Positions 1 through 9,099 of a stretch of DNA of 64,000 bases are shown here, in pieces. How positions within the stretch are numbered: position 1 is the first letter of the stretch; the number at the start of each line of letters is the position of its first letter. Position numbers and translations under genes: made by a program. The stretch covers positions 62,001 to 126,000 of the forward strand of contig NZ_OBEF01000003.1 of the NCBI RefSeq assembly GCF_900215375.1. Direction: 5' to 3'. A model generated the notes under the pieces. It saw nothing but the letters and a program-made list of their open reading frames with translations. It did no database searches and was not told the origin of the DNA. Source of the DNA: Enterobacter sp. CC120223-11. GTDB taxonomy: Bacteria; Pseudomonadota; Gammaproteobacteria; Enterobacterales; Enterobacteriaceae.

Positions 1-40
1 AAATTTGGGCTTCAACGCCGTCCATCACGCCGCGCGTTAA
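1..40 (+). CDS. pdxB: Erythronate-4-phosphate dehydrogenase, 3' end only
   Basis: The first 40 bases carry the last dozen codons of an open frame (frame starting at base 2) ending at a TAA. The residues LGFNAVHH followed by two Ala and Arg match the C-terminus of Escherichia coli PdxB as I remember it. PdxB oxidises 4-phosphoerythronate in pyridoxal-phosphate synthesis. In E. coli pdxB lies directly upstream of usg, as here. The rest of the gene is outside the window. Confidence 0.8.
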   Translation, partial: NLGFNAVHHAAR

Positions 41-54
41 TGTCTTCTTAATAC

Positions 55-88
55 GCCCTGCCAGATACTCTGGCGGGGCGGCTATTTT
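55..88 (+). terminator. Hairpin between pdxB and usg
   Basis: GCCCTGCCAG (55-64) pairs with CTGGCGGGGC (70-79) over ten positions with one G-U pair. A T-rich stretch follows. It fits a pdxB terminator or attenuator; usg starts 20 bases further on. Confidence 0.65.
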
Positions 89-107
89 ATTTCTGGAGTA
101 AACCACC

Positions 108-1121
108 ATGTCTGAAGGCTGGAATATTGCCGTACTGGGCGCAACGGGCGCCGTGGGTGAAGCCCTGCTCGACACTCTTGCAGAGCGCCAGTTCCCGGTG
201 GGAGAGATTTATGGCCTGGCGCGTAGCGAAAGCGCGGGCGAGGCGCTGCGCTATGAAGGCAAAACCGTTCGCGTGCAGGACGTGGCCGAATTTGACTGGA
301 CTCAGGTTCAGCTGGCGTTCTTTGCCGCAGGCGTTGAAGCCTCTGCGGCCTGGGCTGAAGAAGCGACCAATGCGGGCTGCCTGGTCATCGACTTAAGCGG
401 CCTGTTCGCGCTGGAGCCAGACGTGCCGCTGGTAGTGCCTGAAGTGAACCCGTTTGTGCTGGCGGATTACCGCAACCGCAACATCGTCGCGGTGCCGGAC
501 AGCCTGACCAGCCAGCTGCTGGCGGCGCTGAAACCGCTTATCGACGAAGGCGGCCTGTCGCGCATTACCGTGACCAGCCTGATGTCTGCCTCCGCACACG
601 GCAAAAAGGCCGTTGACGCGCTGGCCGGGCAGAGCGCTAAACTGCTCAACGGCATTCCGATTGATGAGGACGATTTCTTCGGTCAGCAGCTGGCGTTCAA
701 CATGCTGCCGCTGCTGGCGGATCGCGAAGGCAGCGTCACCGAAGAGCGCCGAATCGTCGATCAGGTTCGCAAGATTTTGCAGGACGAAGGCCTGATGATC
801 TCCGCCAGCTGCGTGCGTGCGCCAGTGTTTTATGGTCACGCGCAGATGGTCAGCTTCGAAGCGATGCGTCCTCTGGCGGCGGAAGAAGCGCGTGACGCGT
901 TTGCCCGTGGCGAAGACATTGTGCTGTCTGAAGAAAGCGATTTCCCGACTCAGGTCGCGGATGCTTCCGGCAGCGCGCATCTTTCAATTGGCTGCGTGCG
1001 CAACGACTACGGCATGCCGGAGCAGGTTCAGTTCTGGTCCGTGGCCGATAACGTTCGCTTCGGCGGCGCGCTGATGGCGGTGAAAATCGCCGAGAAACTG
1101 GTTCAGGAGTATATGTACTGA
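108..1121 (+). CDS. usg: USG-1 protein, aspartate-semialdehyde dehydrogenase homologue
   Basis: 337 residues with the fold layout of aspartate-semialdehyde dehydrogenases: an N-terminal nucleotide-binding motif GATGAVG (residues 11-17) and a C-terminal dimerisation half. Where the true enzymes have a catalytic Cys in a motif of the type NPNCST, this protein reads VPDSLT, with Ser132 at the Cys position. It is therefore unlikely to have the classical dehydrogenase activity, and its function is unknown. The TGA stop shares its final A with the truA start, so the two genes are translationally coupled. The start follows TCTGGAG. Confidence 0.9.
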   Translation: MSEGWNIAVLGATGAVGEALLDTLAERQFPVGEIYGLARSESAGEALRYEGKTVRVQDVAEFDWTQVQLAFFAAGVEASAAWAEEATNAGCLVIDLSGLFALEPDVPLVVPEVNPFVLADYRNRNIVAVPDSLTSQLLAALKPLIDEGGLSRITVTSLMSASAHGKKAVDALAGQSAKLLNGIPIDEDDFFGQQLAFNMLPLLADREGSVTEERRIVDQVRKILQDEGLMISASCVRAPVFYGHAQMVSFEAMRPLAAEEARDAFARGEDIVLSEESDFPTQVADASGSAHLSIGCVRNDYGMPEQVQFWSVADNVRFGGALMAVKIAEKLVQEYMY

Positions 1122-1933
1122 TGTCTGAAGTGGAATCGCTGCCACGCTTTAAAATCGCACTCGGTATCGAGTACGACGGCAGCAAATACTACGGCTGGCA
1201 GCGTCAAAACGAAGTGCGCAGCGTGCAGGAGAAGCTTGAAAAAGCGCTCTCTAAGGTGGCGGACGAGCCCATCAACGTGCTTTGTGCGGGGCGCACCGAT
1301 GCTGGTGTCCATGGCACAGGGCAGGTGGTGCACTTTGAAACCCACGCCGAGCGCAAAGACGCGGCGTGGACGCTCGGGGCGAATGCAAACTTACCCGACG
1401 ATATCGCGGTGCGTTGGGTGAAGGCGGTGCCGGATGATTTCCACGCCCGCTTCAGCGCCACCGCCCGGCGTTATCGCTACATCATCTACAATCAGCGGCT
1501 GCGTCCGGCGATTCTGGGCCAGGGCGTGACGCATTATTATCATCCTCTTGATGCAGAGAAAATGCAGCGTGCGGCCCAGAGCCTGCTCGGTGAGAATGAC
1601 TTTACCTCGTTTCGTGCGGTGCAGTGCCAGTCGCGCACGCCGTGGCGAAACGTGATGCACATTAACGTTGAACGTTACGGTGCTTATGTGGTGGTGGATA
1701 TTAAGGCCAACGCCTTTGTACATCATATGGTGCGGAACATTGTGGGCAGCCTGATGGAAGTGGGTGCCGGAAACCAGCCGGAGAGCTGGATTGCAGACCT
1801 GCTGGCAGCGAAGGACAGAACGCTTGCGGCAGCGACGGCGAAAGCGGAAGGGCTGTATCTCGTTGCGGTGGATTATCCGCAGCGATTCGACCTTCCCAAA
1901 CCGCCAATGGGCCCGCTTTTTTTAGCGGACTAA
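1121..1933 (+). CDS. truA: tRNA pseudouridine(38-40) synthase TruA
   Basis: 270 residues, the usual family length. Converts uridines 38, 39 and 40 of the tRNA anticodon stem-loop to pseudouridine. The catalytic Asp is Asp60 in the motif [11 protein letters not shown]. The sequence is almost identical to E. coli TruA apart from the first ten residues. It overlaps the usg stop by one base and is followed after 25 bases by dedA, consistent with one transcript. Confidence 0.97.
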   Translation: MSEVESLPRFKIALGIEYDGSKYYGWQRQNEVRSVQEKLEKALSKVADEPINVLCAGRTDAGVHGTGQVVHFETHAERKDAAWTLGANANLPDDIAVRWVKAVPDDFHARFSATARRYRYIIYNQRLRPAILGQGVTHYYHPLDAEKMQRAAQSLLGENDFTSFRAVQCQSRTPWRNVMHINVERYGAYVVVDIKANAFVHHMVRNIVGSLMEVGAGNQPESWIADLLAAKDRTLAAATAKAEGLYLVAVDYPQRFDLPKPPMGPLFLAD

Positions 1934-1958
1934 TGCAGTCACTTAAGGTTAAGCAACT

Positions 1959-2627
1959 ATGGATCTGATTCGCTTTCTGATTGATTTTATTTTGCATATT
2001 GATGTGCACCTCGCCGAACTGGTTGCTCAGTACGGCGTCTGGGTTTATGCCATTCTGTTCCTGATCCTGTTCTGTGAAACGGGGCTGGTGGTCACGCCGT
2101 TCCTGCCGGGCGATTCGCTGCTGTTCGTTGCCGGGGCGCTCTCTGCGCTGCCGACCAACGATCTGAACGTGCATCTGATGGTGGTGCTGATGGTGATCGC
2201 GGCGATTATCGGCGATGCGGTTAACTACACCATCGGGCGCGTGTTTGGCGAACGGCTGTTCAGCAACCCGAACTCGAAAATCTTCCGTCGCAGCTATCTC
2301 GACAAAACGCATCAGTTCTATGATAAGCACGGCGGTAAAACCATCATTCTCGCCCGATTTGTGCCAATTGTTCGCACCTTCGCGCCGTTTGTGGCGGGAA
2401 TGGGGCACATGTCCTATCGTCATTTTGCGGCGTACAACGTGATTGGCGCGCTGCTGTGGGTGCTGCTGTTTACCTATGCGGGTTACCTGTTTGGCGACCT
2501 GCCGATCGTGCAGGAGAACCTGAAACTGCTGATCGTGGCGATTATCGTACTGTCGGTGCTGCCGGGCGTTGTCGAGATCATTCGTCACAAGCGTGCCGCC
2601 GCTAAGCAGGCGAAGCAGGTAAAATAA
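1959..2627 (+). CDS. dedA: DedA family inner membrane protein
   Basis: 222 residues with several hydrophobic segments and the DedA/SNARE-associated signature: an acidic/Gly motif near residues 40-55 ([19 protein letters not shown]) and a basic motif with Arg in [18 protein letters not shown]. DedA proteins are proposed proton-dependent lipid carriers or flippases needed for membrane and cell-division homeostasis; the exact substrate of this member is not established. The C-terminus is a short Lys-rich cytoplasmic tail. A terminator-like hairpin follows. Confidence 0.92.
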   Translation: MDLIRFLIDFILHIDVHLAELVAQYGVWVYAILFLILFCETGLVVTPFLPGDSLLFVAGALSALPTNDLNVHLMVVLMVIAAIIGDAVNYTIGRVFGERLFSNPNSKIFRRSYLDKTHQFYDKHGGKTIILARFVPIVRTFAPFVAGMGHMSYRHFAAYNVIGALLWVLLFTYAGYLFGDLPIVQENLKLLIVAIIVLSVLPGVVEIIRHKRAAAKQAKQVK

Positions 2628-2647
2628 TCAAAGTGCCCTGAGCGGGG

Positions 2648-2675
2648 AAAGTGGCACCGGTTCGACCACTTTTTT
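2648..2675 (+). terminator. Rho-independent terminator after dedA
   Basis: AAGTGG (2649-2654) and CCACTT (2666-2671) form the stem, with an 11-base loop and a run of six T at 2670-2675. It separates the usg-truA-dedA transcript from accD. Confidence 0.75.
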
Positions 2676-2801
2676 GTCCCATGTTCAGGGCTCTTATGTT
2701 TTAATGTGCAACATTTCATGGTCTGTAAGTCGTTAAAATGGCATTATTCGCCGCTTACAGCAAAAACTGGCATCGACCAGGTTCAGGCAGAAAGGTTATC
2801 A

Positions 2802-3716
2802 ATGAGCTGGATTGAACGAATTAAAAGCAACATAGCCCCCACCCGCAAGGCGAGTATTCCGGAAGGGGTATGGACCAAATGTGACAGCTGCGGGCAGGTT
2901 CTGTACCGCGCTGAGCTTGAGCGTAACCTGGAGGTTTGCCCGAAGTGTGACCACCACATGCGTATGTCAGCGCGTAATCGCCTGCATAGCCTGATGGATG
3001 AAGGCACCCTCGTGGAGCTGGGGAGCGAGCTTGAGCCAAAAGATTTGCTCAAGTTCCGTGACTCCAAAAAATACAAAGATCGTCTGGCTTCTGCTCAGAA
3101 AGAAACCGGCGAGAAAGACGCGCTGGTGGTGATGAAAGGCACGTTGTTCGGCATGCCGGTCGTTGGTGCAGCGTTTGAGTTCTCCTTTATGGGCGGCTCA
3201 ATGGGTTCCGTTGTTGGTGCGCGTTTCGTCCGTGCGGTGGAATACGCGCTGGAAAACAACTGCCCTATGGTTTGCTTCTCCGCTTCCGGCGGTGCCCGTA
3301 TGCAGGAAGCGCTGATGTCGCTGATGCAGATGGCAAAAACCTCCGCAGCGCTGGCAAAAATGCAGGATCGCGGTCTGCCATACATTTCCGTGCTGACCGA
3401 CCCAACCATGGGCGGTGTTTCTGCAAGCTTTGCAATGCTGGGCGACCTGAACATCGCAGAGCCGAAAGCGCTGATCGGCTTTGCCGGTCCACGCGTTATC
3501 GAGCAGACCGTGCGTGAAAAACTGCCGCCGGGCTTCCAGCGCAGTGAATTCCTGATCGAGAAAGGCGCGATCGATATGATCGTCCGTCGTCCGGAAATGC
3601 GCTTCAAGCTTGCCAGCATTCTGGCGAAGCTGATGAATCTCCCGGCACCGAACCCGGATGCGCCGCGCGAAGCCGTGGTGGTACCGCCGGTACCGGATCA
3701 GGAACCAGAGGCCTGA
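2802..3716 (+). CDS. accD: Acetyl-CoA carboxylase carboxyltransferase subunit beta
   Basis: 304 residues. With AccA it moves the carboxyl group from carboxybiotin to acetyl-CoA, making malonyl-CoA for fatty acid synthesis. An N-terminal zinc ribbon is visible as Cys27, Cys30, Cys46 and Cys49, followed by the crotonase-like carboxyltransferase core ([23 protein letters not shown]). The start at 2802 ([10 protein letters not shown]) was chosen over an in-frame ATG at 2706 because it matches the conserved N-terminus and has AAAGG just upstream. It has its own leader after the dedA terminator. Confidence 0.97.
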   Translation: MSWIERIKSNIAPTRKASIPEGVWTKCDSCGQVLYRAELERNLEVCPKCDHHMRMSARNRLHSLMDEGTLVELGSELEPKDLLKFRDSKKYKDRLASAQKETGEKDALVVMKGTLFGMPVVGAAFEFSFMGGSMGSVVGARFVRAVEYALENNCPMVCFSASGGARMQEALMSLMQMAKTSAALAKMQDRGLPYISVLTDPTMGGVSASFAMLGDLNIAEPKALIGFAGPRVIEQTVREKLPPGFQRSEFLIEKGAIDMIVRRPEMRFKLASILAKLMNLPAPNPDAPREAVVVPPVPDQEPEA

Positions 3717-3722
3717 TAATCT

Positions 3723-3843
3723 ACTCTATGGATTTCGAGTTGCAGGAAGGCGGCCAGATAGCGAATCCCGATGAGCTTACTAAGGTAAGTGATTCGGGTG
3801 AGATAGCGCAGCCAACGCACCTGCAGCTCGAAAGACGACGAGT
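3723..3843. repeat. ERIC (enterobacterial repetitive intergenic consensus) element
   Basis: About 120 bases between accD and folC form an imperfect palindrome. The central part has GCGAATCCCGATGAGCTTAC and GGTAAGTGATTCGGGTGAG, matching the regions recognised by the standard ERIC1R and ERIC2 primers with a few changes. The outer arms GAGTTGCAGGAAGGCGGC and CTGCAGCTCG are also typical of such elements. Being transcribed between two genes, it can fold in RNA. Confidence 0.85.
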
Positions 3844-3877
3844 AAAAAGGGCAGGGCCAGACGGCGCTGCCCTTTTT
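3844..3877 (+). terminator. Rho-independent terminator after accD
   Basis: AAAAAGGGCAG (3844-3854) pairs perfectly with CTGCCCTTTTT (3867-3877). The A- and T-runs at the two ends make it able to work in both directions. It lies right after the ERIC element and 32 bases before folC. Confidence 0.85.
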
Positions 3878-3909
3878 ACTTATGTTCACCGTTAACTATC
3901 GCGGGCATC

Positions 3910-5178
3910 ATGGAAAAAGAACTCACTCCTCTCGCCACGTCGCCCCTCGCTACGTGGCTTTCTTATCTGGAACATCTGCACAGTAAAACCATCGATTTAG
4001 GGCTCGCTCGCGTGAGCGAAGTCGCGGCTCGAATGGGCGTGCTGAAGCCTGCTCCGTTTGTATTTACCGTGGCGGGCACTAACGGCAAGGGCACGACCTG
4101 TCGCACGATTGAATCAGTGCTGACGGCGGCTGGCCTGAAAGTTGGCGTTTACAGCTCTCCGCATTTGGTGCGCTACACCGAGCGCGTGCGCGTGCAGGGT
4201 GGGGAGCTGGCTGAGTCGGCGCACACTGCATCCTTTGCTGAAATCGAAAAGGCGCGCGGTGATACCTCCCTGACCTACTTTGAATTCGGCACGCTCTCGG
4301 CGTTGTGGCTGTTTAAGCAGGCGCAGTTGGACGTGGTCATCCTCGAAGTCGGACTTGGCGGTCGTCTGGATGCCACTAACATTGTGGATGCTGACGTAGC
4401 CGTTGTGACCAGTATTGCGCTCGACCACACAGATTGGCTCGGCCCGGATCGCGAAAGCATTGGCCGCGAAAAAGCGGGCGTCTTCCGCGGCGGCAAGCCT
4501 GCCGTTGTTGGCGAACCCGATATGCCGCACACCATTGCTGATGTGGCGCAGGAGAAGGGCGCAGAGCTGCTGCGTCGTGGCGTTGACTGGCAGTATGACG
4601 TTCAAAGCAGCGGCTGGTCATTCCGTGACGCGCAGGGCTCGCTGAACGATTTACCTCTGCCGCTGGTGCCACAGCCGAACGCGGCAACAGCGCTGGCTGC
4701 GCTGCGCGCAAGCGGGCTGGCAATCAGCGAACAGGCGATTCGCGAAGGCATCAAAAATGCAATGCTGCCGGGGCGTTTCCAGATCGTGAGCGAATCACCG
4801 CGCGTGATTCTGGATGTGGCGCATAACCCGCATGCTGCAGCTTATCTCGCCGAACGTCTCAAAATGCAGCCTGCTGAGGGGCGCACTTTGGCGGTCATTG
4901 GTATGCTGCATGATAAGGACATCGCCGGAACGCTGGCGTGCCTGTCGGGCGTGGTGGACAAATGGTACTGCGCCCCGCTGGAAGGGCCGCGCGGGGCTAC
5001 GGCGGAACAGCTGGTGGAACATTTGCGAGATGGCGAAGTCTATGCCACTGTAGCGCAGGCGTGGCGTGCCGCAATGGCGGATGCCCGCCCGCAAGATACG
5101 GTGCTGGTGTGTGGTTCCTTCCACACGGTAGCCCATGTAATGGAAGCGATGGACGCGGGGAGAACCGGTGGCGAGTAA
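3910..5178 (+). CDS. folC: Bifunctional dihydrofolate synthase / folylpolyglutamate synthase
   Basis: 422 residues, the normal length. Adds glutamate to dihydropteroate to make dihydrofolate and extends folates with further glutamates, using ATP. The Mur-ligase-type P-loop GTNGKGTT is at residues 56-63. The middle domain has VEVGLGGRLDATN-type residues and the C-terminal ligase domain includes LDVAHNPHA. The last 11 bases overlap the start of dedD, so the two genes are translationally coupled. Confidence 0.97.
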   Translation: MEKELTPLATSPLATWLSYLEHLHSKTIDLGLARVSEVAARMGVLKPAPFVFTVAGTNGKGTTCRTIESVLTAAGLKVGVYSSPHLVRYTERVRVQGGELAESAHTASFAEIEKARGDTSLTYFEFGTLSALWLFKQAQLDVVILEVGLGGRLDATNIVDADVAVVTSIALDHTDWLGPDRESIGREKAGVFRGGKPAVVGEPDMPHTIADVAQEKGAELLRRGVDWQYDVQSSGWSFRDAQGSLNDLPLPLVPQPNAATALAALRASGLAISEQAIREGIKNAMLPGRFQIVSESPRVILDVAHNPHAAAYLAERLKMQPAEGRTLAVIGMLHDKDIAGTLACLSGVVDKWYCAPLEGPRGATAEQLVEHLRDGEVYATVAQAWRAAMADARPQDTVLVCGSFHTVAHVMEAMDAGRTGGE

Positions 5179-5887
5179 GTTTCAGAATCGTTTAGTCGGA
5201 ACCATTGTGCTGGTAGCACTGGGCGTGATTGTGCTTCCGGGTCTGCTGGATGGTCAGAAAAAACATTATCAGGATGAGTTCGCGGCGATCCCGCTGGTGC
5301 CAAAACCAGGTGATAAAGACGAGCCGGACATGTTGCCTGCCGTGACTCAGGCACTGCCTTCGCAGCCTCCGGAAGGGGCCGCGGAAGAAGTGCGTGCCGG
5401 TGATGCGGCTGCGCCGTCGCTTGATGCGTCGCGTTATGCGGCGAATAACAGCGGCAATGAGATGGATGACGCGGCACAGCCCGTACAGCAGCCAAAACCA
5501 AAACCGGTGGCGCCAAAGCCGCAGCCGCAGGTGCAGACTCAGCCTAAACCTCAGCGTGATAACACCAGTGAGCAGCTGGCTGCGGCTTCTGAAACGGCAC
5601 CTGCGCCACAGAAACCTGCCGCGGTGGATAAGCCTGCGCCAACGGGCAAAGCCTATGTGGTGCAGCTAGGCGCGCTGAAAAATGCAGACAAAGTGAATGA
5701 GATTGTCGGCAAGCTGCGTGGGGCAGGGTATCGTGTCTTTACCGCGCCATCCACGCCGGTTCAGGGTAAAATCACCCGAATTCTGGTTGGGCCGGATGCG
5801 TCGAAAGACAAGATGAAGGGCTCGCTTGGGGAGCTGAAGCAGCTTTCCGGGCTGAACGGGGTGGTGATGGGTTACAGCCCGAACTAA
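5168..5887 (+). CDS. dedD: Cell division protein DedD, SPOR domain
   Basis: 239 residues. An N-terminal membrane anchor (about residues 9-28, LVGTIVLVALGVIVLPGLL) is followed by a long Pro/Gln/Lys-rich periplasmic linker (about 90-160) and a C-terminal SPOR domain that binds denuded septal peptidoglycan. DedD is a non-essential divisome factor. The start is GTG at 5168 inside folC; the N-terminus MASKFQNRLVG matches the E. coli protein. The linker is the least conserved part, which is normal. Confidence 0.94.
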   Translation: MASKFQNRLVGTIVLVALGVIVLPGLLDGQKKHYQDEFAAIPLVPKPGDKDEPDMLPAVTQALPSQPPEGAAEEVRAGDAAAPSLDASRYAANNSGNEMDDAAQPVQQPKPKPVAPKPQPQVQTQPKPQRDNTSEQLAAASETAPAPQKPAAVDKPAPTGKAYVVQLGALKNADKVNEIVGKLRGAGYRVFTAPSTPVQGKITRILVGPDASKDKMKGSLGELKQLSGLNGVVMGYSPN

Positions 5888-5899
5888 GCATTCGATTTC

Positions 5900-5920
5900 C
5901 CCTCTCCCTAAAGGAGAGGG
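5900..5920. repeat. Short palindrome CCCTCTCC/GGAGAGGG after dedD
   Basis: CCCTCTCC (5900-5907) and GGAGAGGG (5913-5920) flank a five-base loop. There is no T-run after it. The same arms with a five-base loop recur after yfbS (31078-31098). It may be a transcript end-stabilising hairpin or a small dispersed repeat. Confidence 0.6.
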
Positions 5921-6033
5921 CGTTAAAGATGAAGCAAAAAGAGAGTGAATTAGCCCCTATAAGGTTAAAAACTCCGGTGGCGTTGAGCATTTTTTCAGCG
6001 CCATTTTTATTTGGGCGGGGAAAGGAAATCCCT

Positions 6034-6049
6034 ACGCAAACGTTTTCTT
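6034..6049 (+). promoter_or_regulatory. PurR operator of cvpA-purF
   Basis: ACGCAAACGTTTTCTT matches the PurR consensus ACGCAAACGTTTTCGT with one difference. A -10-like TAGAAT is at 6057-6062, so the operator covers the likely -35 region. In E. coli the cvpA-purF-ubiX operon is PurR-repressed from this position. Confidence 0.85.
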
Positions 6050-6105
6050 TTTCTGTTAGAATGCGCCCCGAACTGGACGACAGGGCGTAAAATCGTGGGA
6101 CGACT

Positions 6106-6594
6106 ATGGTCTGGATTGATTACGCCATTATTGCGGTGATAGGTTTTTCCTGTCTGGTAAGCCTTATCCGCGGCTTTGTTCGTGAAGCATTGTCACTGGT
6201 AACCTGGGGTTGTGCTTTCTTTGTTGCCAGCCATTACTACACTTACCTGTCTGTCTGGTTTACGGGCTTTGAAGACGAACTGGTTCGAAACGGGATTGCT
6301 ATCGCGCTGCTCTTTGTCGCGACGCTTATCGTCGGTGCTATCGTTAACTACGTTATCGGTACGCTGGTTGAAAAGACGGGCCTGTCGGGAACCGACAGGG
6401 TGCTTGGGATCTGTTTTGGTGCGCTACGTGGAGTGCTTATCGTTGCCGCCATTCTGTTCTTCCTCGACACCTTCACTGGCTTTTCAAAAAGCGATGACTG
6501 GCAAAAGTCACAGCTGATCCCGCAGTTCAGCGTCGTCATCAGAATGTTCTTTGACTATCTGCAAAGCTCGTCGAGTTTCTTGCCCAAAGCATAA
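6106..6594 (+). CDS. cvpA: Colicin V production protein CvpA
   Basis: 162 residues, an inner membrane protein with about four hydrophobic segments (near residues 5-25, 30-50, 63-85 and 100-125). It is needed for colicin V production in E. coli and linked to envelope stress tolerance; its molecular activity is unknown. It is the first gene of a purine-regulated transcript and is followed after 33 bases by purF. Confidence 0.95.
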   Translation: MVWIDYAIIAVIGFSCLVSLIRGFVREALSLVTWGCAFFVASHYYTYLSVWFTGFEDELVRNGIAIALLFVATLIVGAIVNYVIGTLVEKTGLSGTDRVLGICFGALRGVLIVAAILFFLDTFTGFSKSDDWQKSQLIPQFSVVIRMFFDYLQSSSSFLPKA

Positions 6595-6627
6595 GCTTTG
6601 GGGAGTTCTGAACGAGGAAAATGACGT

Positions 6628-8145
6628 ATGTGCGGTATTGTCGGTATCGCCGGTGTTATGCCGGTAAACCAGTCGATTTATGACGCGTTAACGGTGCTTC
6701 AGCACCGTGGGCAGGATGCCGCGGGCATCATCACCATTGATGCAAACAACTGCTTCCGTTTGCGTAAAGCCAACGGCCTGGTGAGCGATGTGTTTGGCGC
6801 CGTGCATATGCAGCGCCTGCAGGGCAATATGGGTATCGGCCATGTCCGCTATCCGACTGCGGGCAGCTCCAGCGCTTCCGAGGCGCAGCCTTTCTACGTA
6901 AACTCTCCCTACGGCATCACTCTTGCGCACAACGGCAACCTGACCAACGCCCACGAGCTGCGCCAGAAGCTGTTTGAAGAGAAGCGCCGCCATATCAACA
7001 CCACCTCTGATTCCGAAATCCTGCTCAACATTTTTGCGAGCGAGCTGGATAACTTCCGCCACTATCCGCTGGAAGCTGACAATATCTTTGCGGCAATCGC
7101 CGCCACCAACCGCCTGATCCGTGGGGCATATGCCTGCGTGGCGATGATCATCGGTCACGGCATGGTTGCCTTCCGCGATCCGAACGGTATTCGCCCGCTG
7201 GTGCTCGGCAAGCGCGACATCGGCGATGGCCGTACCGAATATATGGTGGCGTCTGAGAGCGTGGCGCTGGATACCCTCGGTTTCGAGTTCCTGCGCGACG
7301 TCGCTCCGGGTGAGGCCGTTTACATCACTGAAAAAGGTCAGCTGTTCACCCGTCAGTGCGCTGACAACCCGGTGAGCAACCCGTGCCTGTTCGAATATGT
7401 TTACTTCGCGCGTCCGGACTCGTTTATCGACAAAATTTCGGTTTACAGCGCTCGCGTGAACATGGGCACTAAACTCGGCGAAAAAATTGCACGTGAATGG
7501 GAAGATCTGGACATCGACGTGGTGATCCCGATTCCGGAAACGTCCTGTGATATCGCGCTGGAAATCGCCCGTATTCTCAACAAGCCGTACCGTCAGGGCT
7601 TTGTGAAAAACCGCTACGTAGGCCGCACGTTTATCATGCCAGGCCAGCAGCTGCGCCGTAAATCCGTTCGCCGTAAGCTGAACGCCAACCGTGCAGAGTT
7701 CCGCGATAAAAACGTGCTGCTGGTGGATGACTCCATCGTGCGTGGCACTACGTCAGAGCAGATTATCGAAATGGCGCGCGAAGCAGGGGCGAAGAAAGTG
7801 TACCTGGCTTCTGCCGCGCCAGAAATTCGCTTCCCGAACGTTTACGGCATCGATATGCCAAGCGCCACGGAGCTGATTGCCCACGGTCGTGAGGTGGATG
7901 AGATTCGTCAGATCATCGGCGCGGATGGCCTGATTTTCCAGGATCTGAACGATCTCATTGAAGCGGTACGCGCTGAGAATCCGGACATTCAGCAGTTTGA
8001 GTGCTCGGTGTTCAATGGGATTTACGTCACCAAAGACGTGAATCAGCAGTATCTCGATTACCTCGATACCCTGCGTAATGACGATTCGAAGGCACTTCAG
8101 CGTCAGAATGAAGTTGAAAACCTTGAGATGCACAACGAAGGTTAA
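6628..8145 (+). CDS. purF: Amidophosphoribosyltransferase
   Basis: 505 residues. Makes 5-phosphoribosylamine from PRPP and glutamine, the first committed step of purine synthesis. The N-terminal glutaminase domain starts MCGIVG, with Cys2 the nucleophile exposed after Met removal. The phosphoribosyltransferase domain shows the PRPP loop [14 protein letters not shown] near residues 362-375. GAGGAAA precedes the ATG. It is co-transcribed with cvpA behind the PurR box. Confidence 0.98.
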   Translation: MCGIVGIAGVMPVNQSIYDALTVLQHRGQDAAGIITIDANNCFRLRKANGLVSDVFGAVHMQRLQGNMGIGHVRYPTAGSSSASEAQPFYVNSPYGITLAHNGNLTNAHELRQKLFEEKRRHINTTSDSEILLNIFASELDNFRHYPLEADNIFAAIAATNRLIRGAYACVAMIIGHGMVAFRDPNGIRPLVLGKRDIGDGRTEYMVASESVALDTLGFEFLRDVAPGEAVYITEKGQLFTRQCADNPVSNPCLFEYVYFARPDSFIDKISVYSARVNMGTKLGEKIAREWEDLDIDVVIPIPETSCDIALEIARILNKPYRQGFVKNRYVGRTFIMPGQQLRRKSVRRKLNANRAEFRDKNVLLVDDSIVRGTTSEQIIEMAREAGAKKVYLASAAPEIRFPNVYGIDMPSATELIAHGREVDEIRQIIGADGLIFQDLNDLIEAVRAENPDIQQFECSVFNGIYVTKDVNQQYLDYLDTLRNDDSKALQRQNEVENLEMHNEG

Positions 8146-8155
8146 TCCCGACTAC

Positions 8156-8173
8156 GCCCTCTTGCGGGAGGGC
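8156..8173 (+). terminator. Hairpin after purF
   Basis: GCCCTC (8156-8161) and GAGGGC (8168-8173) with a six-base loop sit 10 bases after the purF stop. There is no clear T-run, so it may be an RNA-stabilising hairpin or a weak terminator before ubiX. Confidence 0.4.
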
Positions 8174-8239
8174 ATCCTCCTTGCAACTCGCCGTTATTTA
8201 CGGCAAAGTCTGCCCTAATATGCAGAAAGGGCGGTAATA

Positions 8240-8812
8240 GTGAAACGACTCATAGTTGGAATTTCCGGTGCCAGCGGCGCGATATACGGCGTTCGGCTGT
8301 TGCAGGTGCTGCGCGACGTCGCAGAGGTGGAAACCCATCTGATTATGAGCCAGGCCGCGCGCCAGACCCTCTCCCTTGAAACCCCTTTTAGCCTGCGGGA
8401 AGTCCAGGCGCTGGCAGACGTTGTGCATGATGCGCGGGATATTGCCGCCAGCATCTCCTCAGGGTCGTTCAAAACCGCCGGTATGGTGATTCTGCCGTGC
8501 TCAATCAAAACGCTTTCCGGTATCGTTCACAGCTATACCGACGGTCTGCTGACGCGCGCTGCTGACGTGGTGCTGAAAGAACGGCGACCGCTGGTGCTGT
8601 GCGTGCGTGAAACGCCGTTGCACCTTGGGCATCTGCGTCTGCTGACGCAGGCGGCGGAAATCGGTGCGGTGATCATGCCGCCCGTCCCAGCGTTTTATCA
8701 CCAGCCGCAAACGCTGGATGACGTGATTAATCAGACCGTTAACCGCGTGCTGGATCAATTCGATATCACGCTGCCGCAGGAGCTGTTCACCCGTTGGCAA
8801 GGGGCGCAATAG
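8240..8812 (+). CDS. ubiX: Flavin prenyltransferase UbiX
   Basis: 190 residues. Joins a dimethylallyl group to FMN to make prenylated FMN, the cofactor of the UbiD decarboxylase in ubiquinone synthesis. The N-terminal flavoprotein motif is VGISGASGAIYG, and the SGS...LPCSIKTLSGI motif is typical of the family. The start is GTG at 8240 after AGAAAGGGCGG. NtrC-like sites for the next transcript begin immediately after its stop codon. Confidence 0.95.
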   Translation: MKRLIVGISGASGAIYGVRLLQVLRDVAEVETHLIMSQAARQTLSLETPFSLREVQALADVVHDARDIAASISSGSFKTAGMVILPCSIKTLSGIVHSYTDGLLTRAADVVLKERRPLVLCVRETPLHLGHLRLLTQAAEIGAVIMPPVPAFYHQPQTLDDVINQTVNRVLDQFDITLPQELFTRWQGAQ

Positions 8813-8813
8813 C

Positions 8814-8843
8814 TGCACTAAGATAGTGCATCTTTTTGGTGCA
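8814..8843 (+). promoter_or_regulatory. Two overlapping NtrC-like enhancer sites upstream of argT
   Basis: TGCACTAAGATAGTGCA (8814-8830) is a perfect 17-base palindrome of the NtrC type (TGCAC...GTGCA). TGCATCTTTTTGGTGCA (8827-8843) is a second, less symmetric copy that shares four bases with the first. They lie about 190-215 bases upstream of a sigma-54 promoter match, a usual distance for enhancer sites. Confidence 0.7.
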
Positions 8844-9016
8844 TGCGTTGCCACCTGGCGATTTTGTAATCCCGATCAAATCCTCAACATTTAATCTCTT
8901 TTTTCGCCGTTTAGCGCTGCGGTTTATTTGTCATTGCTGTTATCTTTCATTTCTAAGACAACTCCGCAACTATTCATTAACACATTTAACGCTGTTTTTT
9001 TGTGCAGCTGTTAAGG

Positions 9017-9032
9017 TGGCATAAAACATGCA
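9017..9032 (+). promoter_or_regulatory. Sigma-54 promoter of argT
   Basis: TGGCATAAAACATGCA has the invariant GG (9018-9019) and GC (9030-9031) separated by exactly ten bases, as in the -24/-12 consensus. Transcription would start about 55-60 bases before the argT ATG. Nitrogen-regulated sigma-54 expression of argT is known in Salmonella. Confidence 0.75.
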
Positions 9033-9099
9033 GAGCAGGTCAGCGACACACAACACAACGACTTACACGCAACAGCATCACGACACTTAAGGGTAATGT

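Noticed and set aside
2706-2801. N-terminal extension of accD to an upstream ATG
   Set aside because: The extension is not conserved and no ribosome-binding site precedes it; [10 protein letters not shown] is the family N-terminus.
8836-9024. 62-residue frame between ubiX and argT
   Set aside because: It overlaps the NtrC-like sites and the sigma-54 promoter and has no homologous pattern.
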